DNA of 64,000 bases, taken from the NCBI GenBank assembly GCA_033064195.1, contig JARBJD010000346.1, forward strand, positions 1-64,000, given 5' to 3'. The position numbers and the translations under genes are program-made. Shown in pieces: positions 32,436-43,529 of the stretch. The notes beneath the pieces were generated by a model that saw only the letters and a list, made by a program, of their open reading frames with translations, was not told the DNA's origin and searched no databases. Each line of letters starts with the position of its first letter. Positions within the stretch are counted from its first letter, which is position 1. The DNA is from Blattamonas nauphoetae (taxonomy: Eukaryota; Preaxostyla; Oxymonadida).

Positions 32436-32656
32436 GCCACTCTTTAAATATGTGATGGTGTGTTGTCATCGTGGTGATTGATGGACGACATTACGTGACA
32501 ATTCTCGTTCAAGGTGGAGAGAAGTCAACAGGCCAATGGCGAGTATGAGTTGAAGCACTCCATGCCGGTTCGGAAGTGATGGGTGTTCAAGAAAAGAGCA
32601 AAAACGAAATTCAAAATGTGAAGTGGGACTAAAGAGCATCATCTCCAAGTCTTCTC
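32436..32656. other. Short spacer upstream of G11
   Basis: About 220 bp without the usual spacer blocks. It leads into the coiled-coil gene fragment. Nothing else seen. Confidence 0.4.
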
Positions 32657-33040
32657 TCACGTCTGCTCTTTGTTCAGCGTCTCCAGAAGCTGAGCAAGAA
32701 ACGACATCTGCACTTTCACCGATTCCACCTCTTCCCGAAGCTTCAGGTGCTCCTGCCGCTCCTCTCGCAGTTTCTTCACCTCGTCCTCCAGTGTCGCCAC
32801 GTGTGTCAGCAGAAAATCAACAACTGGCGTGTTTGGGATGTGCTCAGCCACAAGATCGGGGAAGGACGAAGGAGAGATGGTGGAGAGGGAGAGGGAGAGG
32901 GCTGGCGGAGAGGGAGAGTGAGGAAGAGAGGAAGGCAGACTGGGTGGCGTGTTGGGTGGGGGCGGAGGGAGCACAGAGTGGCGCGGGTCGGGTGGGATGG
33001 CCGGAGTCAGATAGAAAGAACATTCAAAACAAAGACCGTG
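32657..33040 (-). CDS. Pro-rich plus coiled-coil C-terminal fragment
   Basis: Minus frame ends EEVESVKVQMSFLAQLLETL NKEQT then a stop. It has a Pro/Ser-rich half (VLPPPPPNTPPSLPSSLPHS) and a ~50-residue coiled coil (ATLEDEVKKLREERQEHLKL). The 5' side abuts the conserved downstream block of G12 at ~33080, so any earlier exons are missing or replaced. The first residues of the longest frame (before ~33040) are not clearly coding. GC content is higher than in the array genes. Probably the 3' end of a host gene cut by arrival of an array unit; function unknown. Confidence 0.5.
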   Translation of the reverse strand, partial: HGLCFECSFYLTPAIPPDPRHSVLPPPPPNTPPSLPSSLPHSPSPPALSLSLSTISPSSFPDLVAEHIPNTPVVDFLLTHVATLEDEVKKLREERQEHLKLREEVESVKVQMSFLAQLLETLNKEQT

Positions 33041-33449
33041 CTGCGGATGAATGTGTATGAATTCAAATGAGCAAGACACACCTCAAACATATCGTGGATG
33101 GCTGTGGAATGGCAGGAATGTGGGGTACATTCAATTTCGACGAACAAACGAGAAGTGTTTCTGAGAAGGTTCGAAAGTCGAGATTGGGAAAGATAATCTG
33201 GTCACAATGCATCGTTCAGGGACGCAAGGAATTGTTTGGAGAGAGGACGGTTGACGATGTGACAGTCAAAGACAGTCGCGTTGAGAACGACCAACCCAAA
33301 AGAGCAAACCATTTCTGGACGATTGGAGGCGATCCCAGAATCTATTCTTCCGCACCAGCAATCAACGCATTCCCAACATTCGAGGAGAGTCCACAGAAAG
33401 GAGGTTGGAGTCATTCGAGAGCGGGAGGTTCGACGTGTCATTTGAGATC

Positions 33450-35133
33450 TCACTCTTCAGTGATTTCCACATTCGATCCCAGCGTTTTTGAGATCGAGTG
33501 ACTAATTGTGACAACGTGGCGAGAATTATACCCGTCCTTGTCGTGTTTTAGCATCTGTTCGAGTGTGTCTTCGAAGCCTTCCGAAAACAGAGCTTCCATC
33601 ATCCGTTTCCCAGATTGGGCCACTTCTGGGCCTTCTTCCTTCCAATCTCCGAGCGATTGATTAATGCGGTTGAGAGTCATCGAGAGTCGAATTTCGTTTT
33701 CTGAGAATGAGAGACATCTTGTCAATCCCATCACAATCGGAGATGCGACAACAAATTCCAATGTTGGACGATGAAGTGGGCATATTCGATTGAATGTGGT
33801 CAAAAGAAACATGAAGGAGCGGAAAAAGTTTCCACTGAGCATGTGACGATTTGAAATCAGGAACGACACAAATTGAGACGATGGGAGCACGACCTTCTGA
33901 AAGATTATTTCACGATGGTTGAATTGGTCGACGGTAGCAGTTATGCCAAGTTCTCTGAGATAGGATGGATATGCGAGTTCGAGGCAAAAGATGATGGTCC
34001 AGATGAAATTGTTGATTAACATTTCATTTCCTGATATTGGCAGTGTGTGAGGTTGAACAGTCGCTAACACTTTGCTGACGAGATCAGACTCCACGAGACG
34101 ACATAGAAAGCATCGAGATGAAGCAAACGAGATATTCTGCAGGAACAACATTGTTGCCCGAACCACAGTCGAGTGGGGAGATGACAGCAAAATGACGACG
34201 CTGTCGATAAAGCCAGAAGGGGATCCGTCTGAAGAGGGAACGAGGTCAGTCATGAGTTTCCCTGCGTAATCTGGTCCATCCCCCGATGTCGGTTCAAGTC
34301 TCTTCAGAAATCGGGCAGCTTTGTCTTGGAGGGCATTGTCAAAAGGATATTCAGCTTTCACGAGGGCAACAAGCGAACAGTAAACCGTAGATTTCTTATC
34401 AAACGACAATTTATAGTTGTGTCACCAATATGTCCCATGTCACCAATCCGGCCTTTTTTCTGGAAAAATCAATATCGGTCAAACTAAGAAAAATCTGAAA
34501 TTTAAGAATTATACTCCCACGCGATCCCGAGAAATCCTCAAAATACCCCCTTTTGCCCGATGAAAAACATCGTTTTGACAATATCTCAACAACCAGTGAA
34601 TCGATTTCGATGAAATTTTTCACACAAACGTTTTTTTGGTGAAACGAACATTTTTGCAAAAATTTGGAGAAAAAATTCTGCGTATTTGGGAAGATCGGAA
34701 AAAACCCATATTTTTCTCGACAAAATATTCTTAGGAAAAAAATCCTTTTATTTTTTGTTCATCTTTTGTCGAGATCTATCCGACTATTATGCCTTTTATT
34801 TGATTTAAAACGGATGGCTGGTTGTGGAGAAATGACCGCAAAAAGTTGAAAAAAATGTGTGCATTCGTAACGTAAAACGTATTTTGAGGTTTTCTCGGGA
34901 TCGGGTGGGAGTATAATGCTAAAATTTTATTTTGTTCTTAGTTTGACCAAAATAGTCCCTCACAGAAAAAAGGCCGGATTGGTGACGCCGGACGGTTTGG
35001 TGACACCACTATTAGCATTCGCATCATAATGCAGAAAAGGCTCTTGTAACCTGTTGACTTTGGATTGAGATTTCCGTGGATAAGTTGAAGAGACACCAGA
35101 AGACGTTCTCGAACGAGAATTTCCTTTTTCCAT
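33450..35133 (-). pseudogene. G12, array gene interrupted by a 594-bp MITE
   Basis: The 5' part (35133-35012) encodes MEKGNSRSRTSSGVSSTYPR to LQEPFLHYDANAN. The 3' part (34413-33450) continues KLSFDKKSTVYCSLVALVKA and the whole family core (SSDGSPSGFIDSVVILLSSPHST, VQPHTLPISGNE, HREIIFQKVVLPSSQFVSFLISNRHML, LEFVVASPIVMGLTRCLS, LFSEGFEDTLEQM) to TGA. Without the element and one TA the frame is continuous. The element has no AG at the 3' junction, so ordinary splicing is unlikely. Translation could still start inside the core. Confidence 0.85.
34416..35009. mobile_element. MITE with TA target duplication and ~120-bp terminal inverted repeats
   Basis: Ends GTTGTGTCACCAA and, inverted, GTGGTGTCACCAA, flanked by TA on both sides (34414-34415, 35010-35011). 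Inverted homology extends about 120 bp inward (ACCAATCCGGCCTTTTTT; ATACTCCCACNCGATCCCGAG; CTCAAAAT). TA duplication points to the Tc1/mariner group, but no transposase is present. Inserted in the N-terminal region of G12. Confidence 0.85.
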
Positions 35134-35502
35134 TGAAAGGAGCGGAGGATCATCCCATTGGTCGTGAATCATTAATTCTCTACAAACACTTGAACAACAA
35201 ACGAATTGTTCGATCGGAATCGAAAGCATGGGATTGAGAAGTTGGATCAGCTTGAGATTGAAGCAACATGTGGTGTTCAATTGAAACACGAGAGGAGGAT
35301 CAACCCATTGAATACAAGAACATCTCCTCAATCGAGAATCGAGTTGCGAAATTGTCTCATTTATTCCATAGAATAAAGATTTGAATGAACAAAGAGTGAC
35401 ATATCGTGACATAAGTGCCCAAAACATAAGAGGCTAAAAGAAGAATCGGATCGACGTAAAATCAAGCTACCAGGCATCAAAATGGGAGGCCGACAGAACA
35501 TA
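35134..35502. other. Spacer upstream of G12
   Basis: Contains the start-proximal box at 35144-35160 and a second, imperfect one near 35291 (GAGGAGGATCAACCCATTG), which may mark the scar of another lost array gene start. Then AT-rich sequence before the SPFH gene's 3' end. No further gene seen. Confidence 0.5.
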
Positions 35503-36531
35503 TCACGACTCTCCAACATTAAGTGTCGGTTGGGCATCTCTGCCCCCACACAGGACCACAAGAAGGTTCGCCACCATTTGCGCCTTCCGATCTGGTGTAA
35601 ACACAATCTTGCCCTCATCTTCGATCTGCGCCAGTGCCATGTGCACCATTCCAACTGCCCCCTCCACAATCTTCTGTCTTGCCGCAACGACGGCGACTGC
35701 CTGTTGACGTTGGAGCATCGCGGCAGCTATTTCGTGTGCGTAGCTCAGCTGGCTGATCCGCGCCTCCAAAACTTCAATCCCCGCGATCTCCACTCTTTCC
35801 TGGATTTCTTTCTGGAGCTGCATCGAGATTTGAGTGTTGCTGCCTCGAAGCGACATTTCCTCTCCTTCTTCACTAACATCGTACGGATATTGTCGTGCAA
35901 CATTTCGGATAGCAGAGTCGGCCACGGTGGAAAGATAATATGCAGAATCGCTGACAGAGAAAGCGGCTTTCGCAGTGTTGACGATTCGATAAACAACGAT
36001 CACTCCAATTTCGATTGGGTTCCCCAATACGTCATTCACCTTGAGCTTGTTGTTTTCGAGAGTGGTTGCTTTCAGACTGAATGATCGATGGGTCGAGGTG
36101 AACGGGTTGACCCAGAAATAACCGGCTTTGATCAGAGTTCCGTAGTACTTTCCGCACAACAAATACACCCGGCCGTTGTTTGGATGATTCGTCACAAATC
36201 CGAATATCAGAAAGAACGCCACAATGAGGCACGCTATTCCGATGAAAACTCCGAACCACCAGTAGATGGCGAAAACGACGATCATTGCGATTCCGACAAG
36301 TATAAGGAGCCACATTACAAGACACATGACGCCTCCATTGATAGGGTTGATAAAGTGTTCAGTAATGTCTTGCGCAATCGATGGGTAAGCTGGTGGGAGA
36401 TCGTGTTGGACGGTCATCGGTTGCATCTCTGGCTGGTTCGCTGTTTCGGTGGGTTGTTTGGTGTCAGGGTTAGTATAGGCAGTTGAGGGCTGTTGTTCGG
36501 CGGTGCTAGCATCATGTGGAGGTTGATACAT
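35503..36531 (-). CDS. SPFH/Band 7 (stomatin-like) membrane protein of bacterial type
   Basis: Encodes 342 residues, MYQPPHDAST to TGA. An N-terminal ~60-residue polar stretch is followed by a hydrophobic region at ~68-112 (two membrane segments, MWLLILVGIAMIVVFAIYWW and FIGIACLIVAFFLIFGFV). The SPFH domain follows: GRVYLLCGKYYGTLIKAGYF, NKLKVNDVLGNPIEIGVIVV, IRNVARQYPYD, EVLEARISQLSYAHEIAAAM and ARQKIVEGAVGMVHMAL, ending MVANLLVVLCGGRDAQPTLN. The last motifs (QRQQAxAVxAARQKIVEGAVGMV and NLLVVLC...AQPxxNxG) are characteristic of bacterial SPFH proteins. SPFH proteins form oligomeric membrane microdomain scaffolds. It is divergent from the lipase (204 bp between starts). Single exon, stop TGA. 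Lateral transfer from bacteria is an inference. Confidence 0.9.
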   Translation of the reverse strand: MYQPPHDASTAEQQPSTAYTNPDTKQPTETANQPEMQPMTVQHDLPPAYPSIAQDITEHFINPINGGVMCLVMWLLILVGIAMIVVFAIYWWFGVFIGIACLIVAFFLIFGFVTNHPNNGRVYLLCGKYYGTLIKAGYFWVNPFTSTHRSFSLKATTLENNKLKVNDVLGNPIEIGVIVVYRIVNTAKAAFSVSDSAYYLSTVADSAIRNVARQYPYDVSEEGEEMSLRGSNTQISMQLQKEIQERVEIAGIEVLEARISQLSYAHEIAAAMLQRQQAVAVVAARQKIVEGAVGMVHMALAQIEDEGKIVFTPDRKAQMVANLLVVLCGGRDAQPTLNVGES

Positions 36532-36735
36532 TAGAAGAGCTTACGAAATATGGGGTTCTGATCAACCAGGAGATATTGTTGAGTTGTTCCATGCCTGTCA
36601 TCTTTGTCGATGTGTTGAGTTTGTGCTGTGATGATGATAAGGACTTTTAAACGGAAGAAACCCACTGATTTCGGAGATTTGATTTTTCCGAAAAGCAGCC
36701 CATAACACTATTTCTTGGATACTCAGTTCTCTGTC
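36532..36735. promoter_or_regulatory. Divergent intergenic region between SPFH gene and lipase
   Basis: 204 bp separate the two start codons, so promoters of both genes should lie here. I see no clear TATA box or shared motif. Confidence 0.5.
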
Positions 36736-39362
36736 ATGACAAGCGTCTCTCAGTATCCAAGTTTCTATTATCAACATCCAAGTGTGTCTCCATTGATTTT
36801 AACTGTCGAATTGTAGAAACGTATCCAATTCTTCTCTGTCCTGGGATCGCAAGCACGAACAAACTGTTCTCTCATCTATTTCCTGTGAACTCATCAGACA
36901 AAGCAGATGGATTCAACTATTTCAAGAACATGCGTTCATTTCTGTCGGGATTTGGGTTTTCTGTTGAGGTTCTAAGCCAACGTTACGCTGCCTCTGTCGA
37001 CGATCGAGTTCTTGTCTGTCATCCCTTCATTTCTCATTTTATCCCATTTTCAGTTGCTAAAACAACAAGTGGAGTGGACCCTTGAAAAATATGGAGCGAA
37101 TAAAGTTCATCTGATCTGCCACTCAATGGCTGGCCTTGATGCTCGTCACATGTTGTTCAACTACCGCCACGAGAACTTCCACGAAGTTTGTCCTGCTCTA
37201 ATCGAATAGAGATTATACCTTGTTCCATGTGGGACGATAATATTGTCCTTTTTGCCTCATTTCTTTTGTTCTTCTTTTCGACGCCTCCTCCCTCCTCATC
37301 CGCCCTTCCTTATCCTTCCAATCTCTCCACACAGCACGTTGCCTCAGTAACAACGATCGCAACCCCTCACCATGGCTGTATGTACGCCTGGTGGATTCTC
37401 CACAAAACACCCTTCGGTTATGGGTACCGAGAAGTGCTGCGTCGAGCGATAAAGGAAGTCGGCGGAAATCGACCCATTCTTCGCGAACGACCTCTGCAAT
37501 CTGTTTGTGGGTATGTTCCTCGCGAGGAGCTCCTCCTCCCGCTGAACTCGCAGTTCAAGAAACGAAGACGAGGGTTGCTGGATGCGCTCGCGAAGGTCTT
37601 CCATTCGTCTGATTTGGACGAGAAATTTGTGAAATTGGGAAGGATGGAATTGCCGCTGATGCGTCTGCTGTCGTCGTCACAGAGAGTTGAGAAGCTGACG
37701 GACGAGAAAGCAGGAAAACGGAAGGAGACACAAGCCAAACGATACACGCGAATTGTGGAGGCTGTTGTTGTGTGTGAAGATGGGAAAGGAGAAGGGGAGG
37801 GATCGGAAGAGCGAAGAGAGGAGAAAGTGGGAGAGGAGGAGAGAGGGAAGGTGGAAGGGGAGCACAAGGAGCGTGTCGAGGTGAAAATTGAAATCGAGGA
37901 ATCTTCTGACTCGATCTTGGGGTCGGAGACGAAGGAAGGGGAAGAGACAGACGAAGCCAGTTCGAGCTCTGAAAGCGAGGGAGAAGCAGCGGAAGTTCTG
38001 TTTGCGTCGACAACACTTGCGAACAGTGGATTCTCACTTCATATTTCAACGGACGATGTTCGACGGAACGCTGCATCGCTCTCGGAAGAACTCAAGAAGA
38101 CAGAAAGGAAGGAAGTGGGGGAGTGGAAGCAGAGTGGAGAAAGAAATGTGTTCAAATTGAATCTCGACACTCCACCTTCCATGGATCACACAACGACACT
38201 CCGAGAAGGCAAGGAAGAGGAACAACAGCAGGTCAGCAGTCCTCTTCCTTCACATCCCTCCAACGTCAAATCCACTCTCGACCAACCAGAACCAGCTGAA
38301 GCAGACAAGCAAAACTTCAAAGAAAAGAACGACAACGAAGTTCCCTTCACAGCGAGGATCTCCGTGTCCCACCCACCTCCCATCTCTCCCTCGCCAAGCA
38401 CACCAGACTCCAACGCAGCATCCCCCTCGTGTCCAGCGGAAGGAACGCTGACTGAAACAGAACTCCTTCGATTATATTTCGAGCAATCGAAAGTCGAACC
38501 AAACTTCAGCTTTGCGTCGATCGAGCTCGGCGGTGTGGTCGACATCTTGCCCTCCTTCTGCGAAGAGTTCAATTCAGCCGCGAAATCGTTTGAACTGTCG
38601 TGTGGAGTGGTGTTCTCTGCGATCGCAGCGTGTCGCGAGAAAGAAGGCAAGTTCTTCGGATTGCAAGTGATGGGGGAGATTGTGAACTCACTCGAAGATT
38701 TTCGGGAAGTGGATTGTCGTCCGTTGGGAGAAGATGGGGAGTCGGAGAGAAGAAGAGAGGAGACGATGGAACGAAGGAGAGTTCACGCGGAGAGAAGGGA
38801 AGATGAGGATCGGATGTTTGAGGATTGGAAGATGAGGGAAGGAGTTCAACTGAACATCCAACACGAAGACCCCAACCATCCAAAAAACCAGAAAAAGCAG
38901 AAAAGGAACTCGAAAAGGAAAGAGAATCCAACACAACCTCACTCCTCGTCTGACGCATCCCCCATCTTCATCCCAACCGACCCACAATGCTCGTCAGATC
39001 CCGCTGTGCTGTCCGCTCATGGGTACACACAGATCGAGACCGAGCGCGAGAACTGGAACGACGGCTGCGTGACCGTGAAATCGTCGAGTTGGTGTCCAGA
39101 ATTCTTCAGTGGGATGGTCTGGGACTCGGACCATCTGCACGAAGTTGGTTGGGGGATGCCAGACGCGCAGATGAGCGGACGGGAGAGCATCCCTCAGCAG
39201 GAGCAGACGGTGCAGATGTGGTATTTGAGACTCAGTCGGAACTTGGCGTTCGATTTTCCTCTTTCGGAGGAGGAGGAGGACAGATGTGTGAATGATGACG
39301 GACGACAATCGCTGGATGAGACGAGAGAAAGAGGAGATGAAAGCACTGCTCAGAAACAGTGA
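36736..39362 (+). CDS. Alpha/beta-hydrolase lipase-like protein, four exons, long acidic insert
   Basis: Exons 36736-36781, 36817-37007, 37054-37185 and 37335-39362 join in frame (797 residues, TGA). Introns are 35, 46 and 149 nt, all GT-AG. Start MTSVSQYPSFYYQHPKTYPI, then LLCPG, the nucleophile elbow in VHLICHSMAGLDARHM (Ser within HSMAG; usual form GHSMGG) and VASVTTIATPHHGC. This order matches triacylglycerol lipases of the LipA/PGAP1-like type. From about residue 210 the protein has a Glu/Ser/Lys-rich low-complexity insert of ~300 residues. A folded C-terminal part with CGVVFSAIAACREKEGKF and ETERENWNDGCVTVKSSSW probably holds the catalytic His region (WNDGxVTVxS is typical). Substrate not known. 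Confidence 0.85.
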
Positions 39363-39599
39363 ATGGCAGTGTTGTTCAGTTCAGACTTCGTTTTTTGATT
39401 ATCTTTTCATTCTGCGAGCTTATTTTGCTTTGAAATGTGTTTTTCTTCCATTTTTTGATTTTTTTCTATTTCTTCACACTCTTATTCATGAATCATGATG
39501 ATGGAGAAGCGGTTCGAATTATTTCGAGAATTCTTCGTCAGGAGTCACCCAGTCTGCAAAACAACTACAATAATCCGGCTTGGATGCTGAGTGAGGAGA
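39363..39599. other. Spacer between lipase and G13 block
   Basis: T-rich 3' flank of the lipase, then unique sequence up to the truncated downstream block of G13 (starts near 39600). No gene. Confidence 0.5.
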
Positions 39600-39966
39600 T
39601 AATAAATCGGAGATGACTGTGGATAGGTGGGAATGTGGGGCACATCCAATTTCTACGAGATAAACGAGAAGAGTTTCAGAGATGTTCAAAAGTCGAGTTT
39701 GGGAAAGATAATCTGGTCACAATGCATCGTTCAGGGACGCCAGGAATTGTGTGGAGAGAGGATGGTTGACAATGCGATCATTAATGACATGAGGGTTGAG
39801 AACGACCAACCCAAAAGAGCAAACCATTTCTGGACGATTGGAGGCCATCCCAGAATCTGCCCTTCGGCAACAGCAATCAACGCATTCCCAACATCTGAGC
39901 AGATGCTGCAGAAATGAGTTGGAGTCATTCGAGAGAGGCGATTTCGATATGTCATTTGAGATGCAA

Positions 39967-40640
39967 TCATTGCGGCCTTTTCGCATTCGATCCCAGCAAT
40001 TGTGAGATACAGTGACAAACGTGAACAACATCGCTGCTATAATGTCCGCCCTTGTTGTTCATCAGCATCTGTTCGAGTGTGTCTTCGAAGCCTTCCGAAA
40101 TCAGAGCTTGCTTCATCCGTTTCTTAGATTGTGCCACTTCTGGGCCGTGTTTCTTCCATTCTCTGAGTGAATTGTGGATGTTGATGAGAATGTCCCAGAG
40201 ACGAGAATTGTCTTCGAAGAACGAGAGACTACTTGAGAATGCCATCACAATCGGAGATGCGAGAACAAATTCCAATGTTGGACGATGAAATGGGCCTATG
40301 TCAATGAATCTGTCCAATAGAGACATGAAGGAGCGAAACAAGTCATCACTGAGGATGTACCGATTTGAGATCAGAAATGTGACAAATTGAAACGATGGAA
40401 GAACGACCTTCTGAAGGATCATTTGACGATGGTTGAATTTGTCTCCTGACGCAGTGATGCCAAGGTTCCTGATGAAAGGTGGGGTTGCGAGTTCGGCGAA
40501 TCTGTCAATGATGTCGATTAGATCGTCGGATATCGTTGTATTTCCAGAAATTGGGAGTGTGTGAGGTTGAACAGTCGCGAACACTTTGCTGACAAGATCT
40601 GATTTCATGAGACGATCTCGAAGTGTAGTCGACGCAACCA
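39967..40640 (-). pseudogene. G13, array gene without its N-terminal ~130 residues
   Basis: Family sequence runs from RDRLMKSDLVSKVFATVQPH (near 40620) through ISGNTTISDDLIDIID, RQMILQKVVLPSFQFVTFLI, PFHRPTLEFVLASPIVMAFSS and QALISEGFEDTLEQM to LLGSNAKRPQ, TGA. Upstream the frame stays open to 40938, but those residues (MMDEDGHLLQSCEESDG) are not family sequence; they are antisense to the start of the next gene. The array gene was therefore broken near 40640 and joined to other DNA. It could be expressed as a chimera, but I regard it as a remnant. Confidence 0.8.
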
Positions 40641-40860
40641 AAGTACTGTCACTCTGGAATACGGGAATCGGGAATCCGTGGTGGACCAGAAGTTGAATCA
40701 AGCAGAGAAAGAGAGAAGAGACACCAACTTCGTCCATCTCTTTCCGTTTCTTGGAGTTGAACCACAAACCTTCTTTGTTTTGTCGTTCTACGCTTTCTAC
40801 AAGTCGATCCAACACGAATTCCACAGATCTCTGGTTAGATTTGTGGAATGCTTGATCGAA

Positions 40861-42801
40861 ATGGCGACAGTGAATTCCTCCAACACTCCCATCGCTCTCC
40901 TCACAGCTCTGAAGAAGGTGGCCGTCCTCGTCCATCAAAAGAATCCGATCTTTTTATTCTCCAGCCTCGGATGTTTATCACCTCGAACACCAATACATCA
41001 ACTTTTACAATTCGAGAAATCAATTGTCGAGAAACTGAAAGCAGCTGAGGACGAGGAGAGATGGAAGCTGTTGACGCAGCTGATTGTTGTTTCGCGCAGA
41101 ACTCTCGACATCGCGAACGAGCTGCTGAAAGCAGAGAACGATACACAAGCCCTTCTCATCTTGTCTGTTCCCATGATTCATTCAAGTCCCCCCCTCAACC
41201 TCCATCTTGAACAGAATCTCGCTGTCTTTGATCGTGTTGTCGAGTTCGCTGGTCATCTGAACAATCTTCCGTTGGTCGCAGCTGCCCTCCTTCACATTGC
41301 AGACACTGTCGACGAACTCAACAGTCCAACTGTCATCGACATGGTGTTCAACGGCCAGCAAAAGAGAAAACTGAGTGATCTTGTCTTGATCACTCTTCGT
41401 GAGATCGCTCCTCTGCGTCGGGAAGGAGTGGAGGAGGGATGGGTTGTTGGAACGGATTATGTGACGTCGCAGATTGTCGATTCGTGCTTGACAGTGTTGT
41501 CATTCTTGATTCTTTTCGACACATTCGATCCAACGCCAGTCATCGACTCTCTAGTCTCGCTCGCAGTGACAACCGATGTCTCTCTTCTTCGCTCCATCCT
41601 TCTCGTTCTGCAGCAGATCGAAGAGCGAACCCGTCACACCTCAACGCCTTTCTCGATCAGCAAAGCCACTGCTCCTTTCAGAGGCATTCACGAATCATCC
41701 GTGACCCAACAACCACTCCCTTCCATCGTCTCCTCCATCCTACTCTCTGTCAGTCTCTCCACACTGGCAGTGTCTGATCTCCAAGCCGCTGACTCAAGCC
41801 TCCTCTCTCAAATTCTTCCAGGAGTGAATCAGAATCTGATATCTGAAATTGTGATGGAAACAGTAAAATCTGTTTGTCTCATTTTGGAGGAAAGAAGAGC
41901 GAACACTTCTCAAGCTTTGACATCTGATGATTCTTCTGGAATCACACTCAATCACGAGTTTTGGGACACAACACCACAACAGCTCTTTCTGGCTCTCCAC
42001 AGCATGATCTTCCCGAATGACCCGACATCGATCTCCGCGTCCACACTCATCCCACTCGCTCCCTTCCTCACTCGAATCCTCACAATTGTCGTGCCTTCCA
42101 CAACTGACAGAGTTGAGATTCTGGTTTTGCAGGACGAACAAGAACAACTCCTGAACTCTTTCCTCTCTCTCATCTTGTCTCTCATCAACACAGGAACACC
42201 ATCCACCCTCTCCACCCCTCCTCTCTCCTCTTTTCTCTCCGTCCTCTCCATCGCCCTTGTTCGTCTAGACACAATCCCATCATCGCTGGTTCTTCACCCC
42301 AGATTCTGCTCCATCTTCAAACAGAGGGGGAATCGAACAAACCCGAATCTTAGCCTGTTCATCCACTCTCTCTGTTCAGAAGGAGTCGAAGACAGAAACG
42401 ACCTTACTCTGAACTTGTTCTCGTTGGAGTTTCAAAACAAGTGGAAGGGAGCGAACGCACAACCAGGCACCGATCATCTTTTTGAGATTCGTTTGGAAGC
42501 ATTACGGAATGCCGATGAGCCACTCGATGGTCCTGTTGTTTATATGCTCAACGAAGCTGTGTGGCATCAGAACGAGCCAACACTTGATGAATGCGTGATT
42601 GATGATTTTGATGTAGAACCATAGAATCTCCACGATGATCCAATCGATCATGATTTTGAAGAATTGCGTCAAGCATTGATGCGTCTCGGAGATGATCAAA
42701 TGGTTGATCCCGAATTGGATGATTTTGATGATGGGCGACTCCATCTCCGCGATTATCCAAATGACCGTCATCAGTCGGGGGGACCAGCCGGGGAACTCTG
42801 A
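40861..42801 (+). CDS. Unknown helical protein, 646 aa if an in-frame TAG is read through
   Basis: MATVNSSNTPIALLTALKKV opens a long frame with Leu-rich helical repeats (VEKLKAAEDEERWKLLTQLI, DPTPVIDSLVSLAVTTDVSL, FLTRILTIVVPSTTDRVEIL), ARM/HEAT-like in pattern. At 42622-42624 the frame meets TAG inside an acidic tail (DDFDVEP-TAG-NLHDDPIDHDFEELRQ). It continues 58 codons in the same acidic style (MRLGDDQMVDPELDDFDDGR) to TGA. A possible short intron (GTGGCC...TCTCCAG, about 40918-40963) would alter residues 20-34. The frame is also open upstream of the ATG to 40678. It is head-to-head with truncated G13. No family recognised. Confidence 0.78.
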
Positions 42802-43529
42802 GCATTGTTGCCTCCGCATCTCGTGACAGGTGCACATACGTCCATCTTTGATGGATTCAGTAGAAGCTCTTCATTTAATTGTATTGTGTCATTTTGAACG
42901 TTCTTCATCGAGAATCAAAACAGATCACACCCATTGAAACATTGTTCCACTATCAAAGTCTGAAGTTTCAAAACAATGACCAAATGGATCGTGTTAATCG
43001 AATCTTCATCAAAAAAGAAGTGAAACCCAAACACGGCCAGAGCAGAAAGAACGGCGATGCGGACAGGGCGAAGGGGAGTGTCTCGTCGGTCTTGTTCGTT
43101 GGGAGCGTGACCCACTCGAGGGCAGGGTTGGCTGGAGGAACGAGACGGCCGATGGGCTTCGTCTGCTTCGGTCGGGATGCGACAGACTGAGTGGAGTCGC
43201 TCCCGTTCACGTTTGGGCTGTTCTAGACCATTCTGACCATCAATTGTCTCCGAGACGGATGAATCACGGGCAGAGTGGCATGCGGATGGCATGGACAGGA
43301 AAACACGAAAAGAGAAGAGGTGGATGGACAAAATGGAAAGAGTGAAGGATTGTTCTTCACAAATGCAAAATTGTCGTGATAGGCGTCCATCCCTTGTTCA
43401 TGGTCTGCCTGGGGAAGAGTCTGAGAGAAAAGGAAGATGAAGGGAGGCCAGGAGAACAGATGAGGACGAAAAAAGAACAAAAGGATAATTCTGCCCATGG
43501 TGCAAATGCAAGAAGACCAAAAAAAGAGA
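42802..43529. repeat. Spacer with the most complete copy of the dispersed repeat
   Basis: Positions 43020-43290 hold the uninterrupted repeat (GCGATGCGGACAGGGCGAAG, GGTCTTGTTCGTTGGGAGCG, GGGATGCGACAGACTGAGTG) that serves as the empty-site reference for the hAT-like insertion. Right of it is ordinary array spacer. Minus frames with ALEWVTLPTNK are open but not assigned to a gene. Confidence 0.7.
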
